Origin: Azospirillum baldaniorum
Lineage (GTDB): Bacteria > Pseudomonadota > Alphaproteobacteria > Azospirillales > Azospirillaceae
NCBI RefSeq assembly: GCF_003119195.2
Contig: NZ_CP022255.1
Span: 434,001 to 498,000 of the forward strand
Direction: 5' to 3'
DNA: 64,000 bases
The notes beneath the pieces were generated by a model. It searched no databases. It saw nothing but the letters and a program-made list of their open reading frames with translations, and was not told where the DNA came from. Below are positions 8,573 to 15,932 of this stretch, piece by piece. The position numbers were made by a program, and so were the translations under genes. Numbering within the stretch: the stretch's first letter is position 1; each line of letters begins with the position of its first letter.

Positions 8573-8737
8573 ATGAAGCCCCAGCGGTCCGCACCCCGGC
8601 CCTCGTCACCCTTCGCGCGCCCCGACGGGTCCTGCCTCGGTCGCCTTCCGGACGAGGAGGACGAGCCCGTGCCCGCCGCGCCGGCGGAACCTGAGGACAC
8701 CCCCGTCCCGCCCACCGAGCCGATGAATCCGGCTTGA
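8573..8737 (+). CDS. Small proline-rich acidic protein, function unknown
   Basis: A 54-residue open frame starting at an ATG with a good GGGAAAGGAGAAAGC ribosome site 6-8 bases upstream. The product is rich in proline, glutamate and alanine (EDEPVPAAPAEPEDTP) and has no signal peptide, membrane segment or recognisable domain. It stands alone between the ligase gene and the convergent hemerythrin-like gene. The ribosome site and compact frame argue that it is real; no function can be assigned. Confidence 0.5.
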   Translation: MKPQRSAPRPSSPFARPDGSCLGRLPDEEDEPVPAAPAEPEDTPVPPTEPMNPA

Positions 8738-8788
8738 TGCGGCTCGGAACACCGGCGCACGTTGGCCGCGACCGACCCGCTGCTGAAC

Positions 8789-9334
8789 CTAAACCTGCGG
8801 CGATGATGCGTGTTCATCCACGCCGCCAAGCGCCTCGTCCCCATGGCGGTAAGCCCGTGCAAGGGCGACGTCCTGTGCCGGCGTGAGCACGGCGTCGACG
8901 GCGCCGAGCAGTGCGGTCTCTTCCTTTTGAATGTGCAGAACGAGGCCCTCGATCAGCTGCTGCCCGACATGGCGGAAGACCGGCCAGCTTTCCTCATCGA
9001 ACCCCTCACGCAGAGCCAGGGCGCACAGCCGGGCGATCCGACGGACGAGCGGGCGCAGGGCTTCATGGTCGGTCGACAGGTCGGCCGTCATCTCGTAAGC
9101 GCCGGCGGCGGCGATGGGCGGGAAGAGCCACTGCTCTTCCAGGAGGAAATGCCGTTCGAGGTCCTGGCCCAGTTCCTTGCCGATGGTGGCGAGCAGACCG
9201 CGACCGTCCGCGTCGAGATGCGGGATGTCGTCCTCCCCGGTGCGCTCCAGGTAGGCTTCGAACGCGTTCAGAAGGTCGATGGTCCGGTGATGATCGTCGT
9301 GCAGGAGTTGGCCGGTCTTGCTGTCGGTGTGCAT
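8789..9334 (-). CDS. Hemerythrin-like HHE-domain protein
   Basis: A 181-residue four-helix protein of the hemerythrin HHE class. Metal-ligand histidines and acids appear in LLHDDHHRTIDLLNAFE, ERHFLLEEQWLFP, TDHEALRPLVRR and LHIQKEETALL, spaced as expected for a di-iron bundle. Family members bind oxygen or nitric oxide or protect against nitrosative stress. I start at the ATG at 9334, where MHTDSKTGQLLHDDHH begins in normal register; upstream in-frame sequence would overlap the preceding gene. It is the third gene after nirK on the same strand, 23 bases after the FmdE-like gene, so a role in handling NO made by NirK is likely (inference). Confidence 0.85.
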   Translation of the reverse strand: MHTDSKTGQLLHDDHHRTIDLLNAFEAYLERTGEDDIPHLDADGRGLLATIGKELGQDLERHFLLEEQWLFPPIAAAGAYEMTADLSTDHEALRPLVRRIARLCALALREGFDEESWPVFRHVGQQLIEGLVLHIQKEETALLGAVDAVLTPAQDVALARAYRHGDEALGGVDEHASSPQV

Positions 9335-9357
9335 GTTCGAAGCCGTTTGAAAGGAGG

Positions 9358-9984
9358 TCACGCGTCGGGTCGGCCATTCCAGGCGGCAAGCCTGACCAGC
9401 CGAGGATCGCTGGCGTGGTCCACCAGCATGCGCCGGACCCGCTTTTGCCACAGGATGCGGAACTGTGCCGCTTCGTCCGGGGATGCCGCTTGGGACAACA
9501 GGCGCTGAAGAAGGCCGGGCATCGCCGGATCGACCGGCACGACGCCGCTGTCGAGCGTCGCCTGCACGCCCGCTCCCGTGTCCATGCGGACGAAGGCCAT
9601 CGTCCCTTGAATGCCGACACCGAAGGACAGGAGGTTCCGGCGGTCGAAGCGTCCAGCGATGCCCTTGAAGCCGGTGTTTTCCGTCGCTCCGGTCAGCAGC
9701 GTGGCGACGCTTGCCATCACGCCGGCCACACCGTCGTCGGCGGCCTCGCGAACAGACACCGCGACGGCCCCGCGCTCGGGCACCTCATCGGGATACAGAC
9801 GTTCCAGTGACCGTACGGTCATCAGGTAAGCGCCCGCGACGGTCGGGCAGGAATGGCCGGCCAGCCGCACCGCATCGGCATAGCCGTACTCAAGCAGGCC
9901 GTCCTCGGCCGCGCCGAGGAACGCGCTGAGCGGATCGAACACGACGAGCCGCGGCGCCGCATCATAGAAGGATGGAAAGGTCAT
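9358..9984 (-). CDS. FmdE-like protein encoded downstream of nirK
   Basis: A 208-residue soluble protein. The N-terminal half contains AGHSCPTVAGAYLMTVR near residue 45, which resembles the GHxCPG signature of FmdE (formylmethanofuran dehydrogenase subunit E) family proteins, followed by GAVAVSVREAADDGVAGVMASVATLLTGA. The histidine/cysteine pair could bind a metal. The organism type does not make methane, so the FmdE name describes only the fold. It sits 146 bases after nirK and just before the hemerythrin-like gene on the same strand. That placement suggests an accessory role in nitrite reductase maturation or NO handling, which is inference. The chosen start is MTFPSFYDAAPRLV. Confidence 0.72.
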   Translation of the reverse strand: MTFPSFYDAAPRLVVFDPLSAFLGAAEDGLLEYGYADAVRLAGHSCPTVAGAYLMTVRSLERLYPDEVPERGAVAVSVREAADDGVAGVMASVATLLTGATENTGFKGIAGRFDRRNLLSFGVGIQGTMAFVRMDTGAGVQATLDSGVVPVDPAMPGLLQRLLSQAASPDEAAQFRILWQKRVRRMLVDHASDPRLVRLAAWNGRPDA

Positions 9985-10130
9985 GACCGGATCGTGCCAC
10001 GATGATGCAAGAGCCTCTTTGTCCTCGCGCAAACGGAACGGCCAAGCACCGGCGGCAAACGGGAAATGCCCAACGGAGGAAGGCAGGGTCTCACCCCCAC
10101 CCTCCCCGTGAGCATCCCACCGGGGTAGGA

Positions 10131-11195
10131 TCAATGCTTCATCTCGCCGAGCTGCTTGCGGGAGTCGCCGCTCTTGTCGAGGATGATGCTGTCGTCCGCC
10201 TTGCCATCGACCTCCAGAATGCCGATGAGCCCCTTGGTGGCGCGGCTCAGAGCGTGGTCGACCAAGGCGTACTTGCCCGGATAGTCGACCTTGAACTCCA
10301 CCATCGTCGCCCCGCCGGGCGCCACCGAGACCGTCTGCACGTTTTTCAGCGGCGGCGTGTCCAGGTCACCCAGGTTGTGGACGCGATCGAAGATCTCGCC
10401 GATGACATGGAACGACGAGGTGAAGTTCGGCCCGCCGACACCGAACCAGATGCGCACGGTTTCGCCCACACTGGCCTTCAGCGGCTTGTCCTTCACCAGC
10501 CCACCCACGGCGCCGTTGAACACCAGATAGCCGGGCTTCTCGTTGACCAAGCCGTCATAGTCGTCCTCCGCGGCCGGCAGGTTCTTCGCCTTGGTGGCGT
10601 AGATTTCCTGCTGCATCACATAGAATTCCTTGTCGACCTTCGGCAGGCCGCCTTCGGGCTCCACCACAATCAGGCCGAACATGCCCTTGGCGATGTGCTG
10701 GGCGACCATCGGCGTGGCGCAGTGATAGACGTAGACGCCCGGCGCCATCGCCTTGAACGAGAATTCCTTGGTCTGGCCCGGCTCCGCCTGGGTGATCTGT
10801 CCGCCGCCAAGGAAACCGGTGGCCGCGTGGAAATCAATGGAATGGTTCATGATCGATCCGGGCGCGTTCGTCATGGACACGTTCACCGTGTCGCCGACAC
10901 GGACGCGGACCATCGGGCCGGGGACCTTGTTGTTGAACGTCCAGTAGGTGTAGGTCGTGCCGTCATCCAGTCTGGCTTCGACCTCGGTCGTGGTCAGCAC
11001 GACGTTGTGGGTCTTGGGGGCGCGCTTGCCCGCCGCTTCCGGCGCCGGGACCGCCGCGGGGTCTTGGACAATGTCGACCGCCGGCTCCTTGACCTTCGGT
11101 TCGGCGTACAGCGTGGTGGCCGATGCGGCGCCGATCCCCGACAGGGCGATGAGGGCGGCGGCGCTGACGGTGGCGAGGAAGGTCTTGGTTTTCAT
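10131..11195 (-). CDS. nirK: Copper-containing nitrite reductase (NO-forming)
   Basis: NirK reduces nitrite to nitric oxide in the periplasm during denitrification, taking electrons from a cupredoxin or cytochrome c. The 354-residue protein starts with a Sec signal peptide ending ASA near residue 26. Copper ligands are visible: type 1 His118, Cys159, His167 and Met172 (NHSIDFHA and YHCATPMVAQHIAKGM), type 2 His123, His158 and the histidine of SSFHVIGEIFD. The catalytic aspartate is in IDFHA. An in-frame start 17 codons upstream is possible, but the signal peptide begins at MKTKTFLATV. An FNR/NnrR-type box lies 63 bases upstream. No norCB or nosZ is in the window. Confidence 0.97.
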   Translation of the reverse strand: MKTKTFLATVSAAALIALSGIGAASATTLYAEPKVKEPAVDIVQDPAAVPAPEAAGKRAPKTHNVVLTTTEVEARLDDGTTYTYWTFNNKVPGPMVRVRVGDTVNVSMTNAPGSIMNHSIDFHAATGFLGGGQITQAEPGQTKEFSFKAMAPGVYVYHCATPMVAQHIAKGMFGLIVVEPEGGLPKVDKEFYVMQQEIYATKAKNLPAAEDDYDGLVNEKPGYLVFNGAVGGLVKDKPLKASVGETVRIWFGVGGPNFTSSFHVIGEIFDRVHNLGDLDTPPLKNVQTVSVAPGGATMVEFKVDYPGKYALVDHALSRATKGLIGILEVDGKADDSIILDKSGDSRKQLGEMKH

Positions 11196-11257
11196 GATGC
11201 AATCCAGGGCGAGTGTTGCTTCCGAAACCAACGTCCCAGATTTCACACCCCAATTAC

Positions 11258-11271
11258 TTGACGACCGTCAA
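11258..11271 (-). promoter_or_regulatory. FNR/NnrR-type binding site upstream of nirK
   Basis: TTGACGACCGTCAA is a perfect TTGAC-N4-GTCAA palindrome of the CRP/FNR superfamily. If placed at -41.5 it predicts transcription starting near 11223, about 28 bases before the nirK ATG. This fits anoxic or NO-responsive activation by an FNR, NnrR or DNR-type protein; which one is not decidable here. Confidence 0.8.
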
Positions 11272-11607
11272 GAATTTGAACAAAGAGAAACGCTCTGACT
11301 TTTTGTATTTTGCTTGTTTTTGTCACAATTTCAATAAACTGCCTGTGAGAGTGAGGAAGTGACCGGGGCGTATGGCTTGCAGAGAGTTGCGAAACACCAC
11401 GTCCCGCCTGCCGCCACAGCCGGGGCGGCGACCAACCCAGCGAATGCCCAGGGATGCTGTCACGGCGACGCCTTCGCCAAAGGCTGCATCGAGGCGCAGC
11501 TTCGCATTCATGACCGCGTCGTCGTTCTCCGCCAAGCCGAGACCTGTTGAGGCGCCCGATGGTCGCCGACTACACGGTGGTCGGCTCCTGGCGACGCCAG
11601 AGGCGTG

Positions 11608-11892
11608 TCAGTAATCCCGATCCGGATGATCGGACCAGTCGCCCAGATTCATCACGGCGACAGCCATCGCCACACCACCGAACGTTCCGCACACCGAGCC
11701 GAAGAGCAGGATGAAACCGATCAGCCAGTATTCGGAGCCAAGGAGCAGTGTACGGAGGCTGGCGACATCCAGCGCGAGAAGGCCGAGACAAACGACAACC
11801 CCGGCCACCACCCCGATCGCGAGGTGGGTCAAGAGGAACGCCACCAGATTATGCTTTCGCAAGAAAGCAAAGCGCCGTGTACTTCGAGGCAT
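11608..11892 (-). CDS. Small inner-membrane protein, function unknown
   Basis: A 94-residue protein with a basic N-terminus (MPRSTRRFAFLRKH) and two or three hydrophobic segments (AFLLTHLAIGVVAGVVVCLGLL, YWLIGFILLFGSVCGTFGGVAMAVAVM) ending in a short hydrophilic tail. It resembles small hypothetical membrane proteins common in alphaproteobacteria. It lies on the same strand as the flavohemoglobin remnant and nirK. No enzymatic motif is visible. Confidence 0.6.
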   Translation of the reverse strand: MPRSTRRFAFLRKHNLVAFLLTHLAIGVVAGVVVCLGLLALDVASLRTLLLGSEYWLIGFILLFGSVCGTFGGVAMAVAVMNLGDWSDHPDRDY

Positions 11893-11997
11893 GCTTTTGA
11901 CTCCCTGCAAACCAATGCGCCTGACGGCAAGAAAACGACGGAAATGCGCCGCGCCTTTGAAGTGCCCTTGGAATGAACCGGCGCACGCCTTGCAAAC

Positions 11998-12257
11998 TCA
12001 TGCGGCAAGCAATTCATCCGTTGGGCCGAAAAACTCGTACTGGATGTTGCCCAATGGCACGCCCCGGCCGGCGAGGCCACCGACCATAGCGCGCAGGAAC
12101 GGTCGAGGGCCACACAGACAGCAGGCCGCCTCCTGCGTCGGCGTGTTGGTCACGATCCAATCCATGCTGATGAAACCTCGTTCATCGCAGTCGCGCCCAG
12201 AGCGGGAACCGTGGCCCTGACGATGTCGATGGTTCGGTTGCTGAGAGCCTTCGCCAT
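11998..12257 (-). pseudogene. hmp: Flavohemoglobin (NO dioxygenase) remnant with the central region deleted
   Basis: The start matches a flavohemoglobin N-terminus: MAKALSNRTIDIVRATVPAL, with a GGAG ribosome site 8 bases upstream of 12257. About 20-25 codons in, the homology jumps to the extreme C-terminus in a different frame: FISMDWIVTNTP, then CCLCGPRPFLRAMVGGL and IQYEFFGPTDELLAA, the NAD-binding tail of Hmp. Roughly 320 internal residues, including the heme and FAD domains, are missing, and the 260-bp remnant is not a multiple of three. It is clearly non-functional. It once encoded the enzyme that oxidises nitric oxide to nitrate, fitting its place beside nirK. Confidence 0.85.
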
Positions 12258-12497
12258 GAATTGTCTCCGTGCTGCCATGGCGATTCAACCCTCCGCCAAT
12301 TCAACCGGTTCCGGCAGTTTCCCCGGAACCGGGCCGACCTCCAAAGGTTGCGATCGCACAGGCATCGGCAGCCGACGGCGCTGTAGTTCCTGCTGCGGAG
12401 GCGGCTTCCATGCGCTATATTTCGGTCTACGAAGCGCTCGTCCGCTTCTTCACGCCAAGGACTCTTGGTGTGACGAACCGCCTGGGAACCGTGGCTG

Positions 12498-13760
12498 ATG
12501 CCCGCTGCCGACACCGATGCCCTGCAACCGTCCGCCCTGCGCGACGCCGACCATCTGACCGCGATCATCGATCTCAACGAGCGCCTGTTCTTCGCCCGTG
12601 ACCTGCCGGCCGTGGTTTCCATCCTCCGGACGGCCGCGCGCCGCCTGACCGGCGCCGACGGCGTCACCATCGTGCTGCGCGACGGCGACCTGTGCCATTA
12701 CGTCGAGGAGGACGCGATCAGTCCGCTGTGGAAGGGGCAGCGGTTTCCCATGGGCACGTGCATCTCGGGCTGGGCCATGCTGACCGGACAACCGGCGGTC
12801 ATTCCGGACATCTACGCCGATCCGCGCATTCCACACGAAGCCTATCGCCCCACCTTCGTGCGGAGCCTCGTGATGGTGCCGGTCGGCGCGCCTGATCCCA
12901 TCGCCGCCATCGGTGCGTATTGGGCGACGCGGCACACGCCCGACGCGGGCACCGTCACCCTCCTGCTGGCAATCGCCCGATCGGCCGCCCTGGCGCTGTC
13001 GAACGTCCGCCTGCTTGAATCGTTGCAGGAGGCGGCCGAAGCCGCACGGGCACAGGCCAGGGAAGTGGGGCGGGCCAACGCGGCGCGCACCCGGCTCCTT
13101 GCGACGTTGAGCCATGACCTGCGCCAACCGGTCCATGCCCTGACCCTCGCCACCCACGCCCTGTCGTCCCGGGTCACACCCCGCGGGGAAATCTACGTGT
13201 CGACGATGAAGCACTGCCTGGGCGTGGTGAAGCGACTGATGGATGGCGTGCAGGATCTGGTGGGGATGGACGACGGCACGATCGCCGTCCGGATCGAAGA
13301 CGTCCCATTGGACGATCTGATGACGCACGCCACGGCGACGTTCCAGCTGGCCGCCGAAGCCAAGGGGCTCGACTGGCGCATGGAAGGGAGTGGCAGCGGG
13401 GTGACGGTGCGCACGGACCGGCTGATTGCGTCGCGCATCCTTCACAACCTCGTCGACAACGCCATCAAATACACCGACCACGGGGAAATCCGGATCGTGT
13501 GCCGCACTGCCGATGACAGGGTGTGGCTCGACGTCTGCGATACCGGCCGAGGCATCCCGGAGAGTTCCCTGGCCGACATTTTCGAAGAGTTCTACCGCAT
13601 CGAAGCCGGAAATGAGGTCGTTGGCCTGGGCCTTGGCCTGTTCATCGTGAAGACGCTGGCGGATCACCTCGGCTATCCGATCACGGTGGAGTCCCGCCCA
13701 GGGGCGGGAACAACGATCAGCGTCGCCCTGCCATTGGCTGGTTCCGTCGCACGTCCATAG
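12498..13760 (+). CDS. GAF-domain sensor histidine kinase (soluble)
   Basis: A 420-residue cytoplasmic two-component sensor with no membrane segment. A GAF domain spans roughly residues 20-175 and includes the FPMGTCISGWAMLTGQPAVIPDI segment typical of GAF sensors. A short coiled coil follows, then the dimerisation domain with the phospho-acceptor histidine in LLATLSHDLRQPVH near residue 200, and a catalytic ATPase with N box HNLVDNAIKYT, G1 CDTGRGIP and G2 GLGLGLFIV. No response regulator is next to it, so it is an orphan kinase. It lies between the hmp remnant and a convergent HD-GYP gene, which suggests but does not prove a role in nitrogen-oxide or redox signalling. Confidence 0.9.
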   Translation: MPAADTDALQPSALRDADHLTAIIDLNERLFFARDLPAVVSILRTAARRLTGADGVTIVLRDGDLCHYVEEDAISPLWKGQRFPMGTCISGWAMLTGQPAVIPDIYADPRIPHEAYRPTFVRSLVMVPVGAPDPIAAIGAYWATRHTPDAGTVTLLLAIARSAALALSNVRLLESLQEAAEAARAQAREVGRANAARTRLLATLSHDLRQPVHALTLATHALSSRVTPRGEIYVSTMKHCLGVVKRLMDGVQDLVGMDDGTIAVRIEDVPLDDLMTHATATFQLAAEAKGLDWRMEGSGSGVTVRTDRLIASRILHNLVDNAIKYTDHGEIRIVCRTADDRVWLDVCDTGRGIPESSLADIFEEFYRIEAGNEVVGLGLGLFIVKTLADHLGYPITVESRPGAGTTISVALPLAGSVARP

Positions 13761-13805
13761 GCGGGTGAGCGAGAGCCCTCGCCCGAGGGGACACCGCGGC
13801 CGGCG

Positions 13806-14987
13806 TCAGCGGCCGGCCACGAGCCCGTTCGAGGGGGTATCGCGGAACTGCTGCTGGATGGCCGCGATGGCGCTCATGTCCGTGAGCAGCGCCGCGACGC
13901 AATCCGGATCGAACTTCCGGCCCGCCTGCTCCCGGAGGAAAGCCGCCGCGGCCTCGTTCGTCCACGCTCCCTTGTAGGGACGCTCCGACGTCAGCGCGTC
14001 GAACACGTCGGCGACCGCGACAATGCGGGCTTCCAATGGAATGGCCGCGCCGGAAAGGCCGTTGGGATAGCCGGAGCCGTCAAAGGCCTCATGGTGACAG
14101 GCCACCACATTGCGCAAAATGGCGGCGTGCGGCAGGGCACCAAGGCCGTGGTCGTGAATCATCGCGTTGATGATGTCCAAGCCCTTGGTCACGTGCGTTT
14201 TCATGACCTCGAACTCGTCCGGCGACAGCTTGCCGGGCTTCAGCAGGATGCTGTCCGGCACCGCCACCTTGCCGACATCGTGCAGGGGGGCGTACTGGAG
14301 CACGTACTCGATGAACTCGTCAGACAGGCCGTGCTTCGATGCGATTCCCGCTGCGACAAGCTGGGCGTAGCGGCTCATGCGGTTGAGATGAGCACCGGTC
14401 TCCTCGTCACGGTAGTGGCTGACCTCGAGCGCCGTGTGCACAGCCGCCAGCATGGCGCGCGTGCTGGTCATCTCCGACGCGACGAGCACGCCGATGACCC
14501 GCCGATACGGGATGAGTGCCGACACGATGGATTCGGTGAAGAAGCCCTCCTTCCTTGAGTTCAAGAAAAGGAAGCCATAGAGATCGCCCTGCCAGTGAAT
14601 ACGGCTCACGTAGCGTGAGCGGAAGCCCTGCTTGAGCAACCGGCCTCCCGGGCCGGTGGAACCGGGGGCCGACGTGATCGCGTTGTCAATCCACGGGCGT
14701 CCCGTCTCGGCGACCGTCTGCAGAAGAGGATAATCGCACAGCCTGCCGGAGAGGGGATCGAGGGGCCGTGGGCCGACGTTGCTGTGGACGAACGTCCGGA
14801 CCCGCTCACCCCGGGCATCGTAGGTCGCCACGGCGATCCGGTGCAGATGCTCCAATCCCGGCCATTCGCGGATCTCGTCATGCAACGACTTGAGCCGTTC
14901 CTCAAGGCCTCCGCTCTGCTCCATCCAAGGATCTTCGCCGAACCCGCAGGCGAGACTGCCTGCTCTCACTTGCCGTACCTGGTTCAA
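13806..14987 (-). CDS. GAF-like/HD-GYP domain cyclic-di-GMP phosphodiesterase
   Basis: A 393-residue signalling protein. The N-terminal half looks like a GAF-type sensor domain. The C-terminal half is an HD-GYP phosphodiesterase with all key motifs: HYRDEETGAHLNRMSRYA near residue 195, the HD pair in PLHDVGKVAVPDSIL near residue 240, HHEAFDGSGYPNGL (the GYP motif) near residue 305, and VAVADVFDALTSERPYK near residue 330. It should hydrolyse cyclic-di-GMP. Translation appears to start at a TTG at 14987 behind a strong CAGGAG ribosome site with 8-base spacing; an internal ATG at codon 22 is the alternative. It converges with the GAF kinase. Confidence 0.9.
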   Translation of the reverse strand: MNQVRQVRAGSLACGFGEDPWMEQSGGLEERLKSLHDEIREWPGLEHLHRIAVATYDARGERVRTFVHSNVGPRPLDPLSGRLCDYPLLQTVAETGRPWIDNAITSAPGSTGPGGRLLKQGFRSRYVSRIHWQGDLYGFLFLNSRKEGFFTESIVSALIPYRRVIGVLVASEMTSTRAMLAAVHTALEVSHYRDEETGAHLNRMSRYAQLVAAGIASKHGLSDEFIEYVLQYAPLHDVGKVAVPDSILLKPGKLSPDEFEVMKTHVTKGLDIINAMIHDHGLGALPHAAILRNVVACHHEAFDGSGYPNGLSGAAIPLEARIVAVADVFDALTSERPYKGAWTNEAAAAFLREQAGRKFDPDCVAALLTDMSAIAAIQQQFRDTPSNGLVAGR

Positions 14988-15687
14988 AGAACAACTCCTG
15001 GATGGTGTAAGCTATAAGGCAACTATTCGCCGAGCCAGCAATGGGTGTATCGCGCTATCTTTTCACTGCATGTGTGTAACGGGGCGCCTGAAGACGCGGA
15101 ACTCCATGGGACGACCGTCACCTTCAAGGGCATTCGTTGGCGTTGATTTGCGTCAAATCCCTCAACAAATATGTGCAGAGGGTTATGGAACCGGACCAGA
15201 GGTTGAAGGCTGGACTCCTTTGTTTCCGGAAAGCGCTTGGCGGCACGGCCGATCGGCGTGCCCTTGCCGTGCTCAAACCGAAGGCGTTGCCACAGCGGCG
15301 TGATGCGACCAGGATGGCTTTTGCCGAACCCGATGCGGTTCCAACCAACCCGGCGACAGCGCCCCCCAGGTGGTGGCGCTTGCCGTTCTGCTGGTGCTGG
15401 GCACGCTGGTTCCGGTGATCGCTCCGAAGCGGCTGTGTCGGGCTGCGCCGCGCGTTTGGCGGTAGGGTGGAGAGCGAAAGGGCGGAGGGCGTCGGACCGA
15501 CCGACAGCGTCCGGCTGGCAGGGCCGGACAGCGGATTGATCCTCGACAGCGTGCAGGATCAGGCCAATAAAAACGGTAAAATAGTGTTGTTTATCCAGAA
15601 ATCACACTTTCTATGGAAGACGGGAGCGGGATCGCCTATCCTTGCGGCACAGCCTTCCGTTTCCATCGCCAGCCGGGTGTATCCAGC
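14988..15687. other. Gene-poor stretch of about 700 bp
   Basis: Between the HD-GYP gene and the truncated XRE regulator I find no frame that looks like a real gene: the available frames are arginine/proline-rich and lack ribosome sites. A hydrophobic run reading PQVVALAVLLVLGTLVPVI begins near 15362 and ends soon after in a stop; it could be the tail of a lost membrane-protein gene. The stretch contains an FNR-type box at 15143-15156 and an AT-rich segment at about 15565-15615 that may be a promoter for the XRE gene. Confidence 0.5.
15143..15156. promoter_or_regulatory. FNR/DNR-type box in a gene-poor stretch
   Basis: TTGATTTGCGTCAA matches the TTGAT-N4-GTCAA consensus of FNR, FixK and DNR-type regulators without mismatch. 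No intact anaerobic gene follows on the plus strand; on the minus strand the nearest start is the HD-GYP gene 156 bases away. Confidence 0.65.
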
Positions 15688-15924
15688 ATGCTCGACATCG
15701 GAAGAAAGTTGCAGGATCTGCGCGAGGCGCACGGCCTGTCGCAGCGCGCCCTGGCGCGCCGGGCCGGCATCAGCAACGCCCTGATCTCGTTGATCGAGAA
15801 GGAGAAGACCAGCCCGTCCGTCGCGTCGCTGAAGAAGATCCTCGACAGCTTCCCCGTCGAATTGTCCGACTTCTTCGCGCCGCGCCCGGAAGGACCTCCA
15901 AAGACCGGCGCGCCGCGGGAGTAG
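15688..15924 (+). CDS. XRE-family regulator, PuuR-like, apparently truncated to the HTH domain
   Basis: A 78-residue protein that is almost entirely one helix-turn-helix: MLDIGRKLQDLREAHGLSQRALARRAG, then NALISLIEKEKTSPSVASLKKILDSFP and LSDFFAPRPEG. This matches the N-terminus of PuuR/HTH-cupin regulators of about 180-200 residues, which respond to polyamines or amino acids through a C-terminal cupin domain. Here the frame stops right after the HTH, eight bases before the end of the convergent LysR gene, so the cupin is missing. It may be a truncated relic or a domain-only repressor. An in-frame ATG at 15613 would add 25 unlikely residues. Confidence 0.7.
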   Translation: MLDIGRKLQDLREAHGLSQRALARRAGISNALISLIEKEKTSPSVASLKKILDSFPVELSDFFAPRPEGPPKTGAPRE

Positions 15925-15932
15925 CCGCCCGC

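Noticed and set aside
9349..9360. Strong ribosome-site-like sequence AAAGGAGGTCA on the plus strand
   Set aside because: No start codon and gene-like frame follow at a suitable distance; the interval is the junction of two minus-strand genes.
12182..12670. 162-residue minus-strand frame over the start of the GAF kinase
   Set aside because: It has no homology-like pattern and overlaps the kinase; the real content nearby on that strand is the hmp remnant in other frames.
15362..15460. Hydrophobic frame containing PQVVALAVLLVLGTLVPVI, possibly the tail of a membrane protein
   Set aside because: Too short and without an upstream continuation to call as a gene or named pseudogene; mentioned only in the description of the gene-poor stretch.
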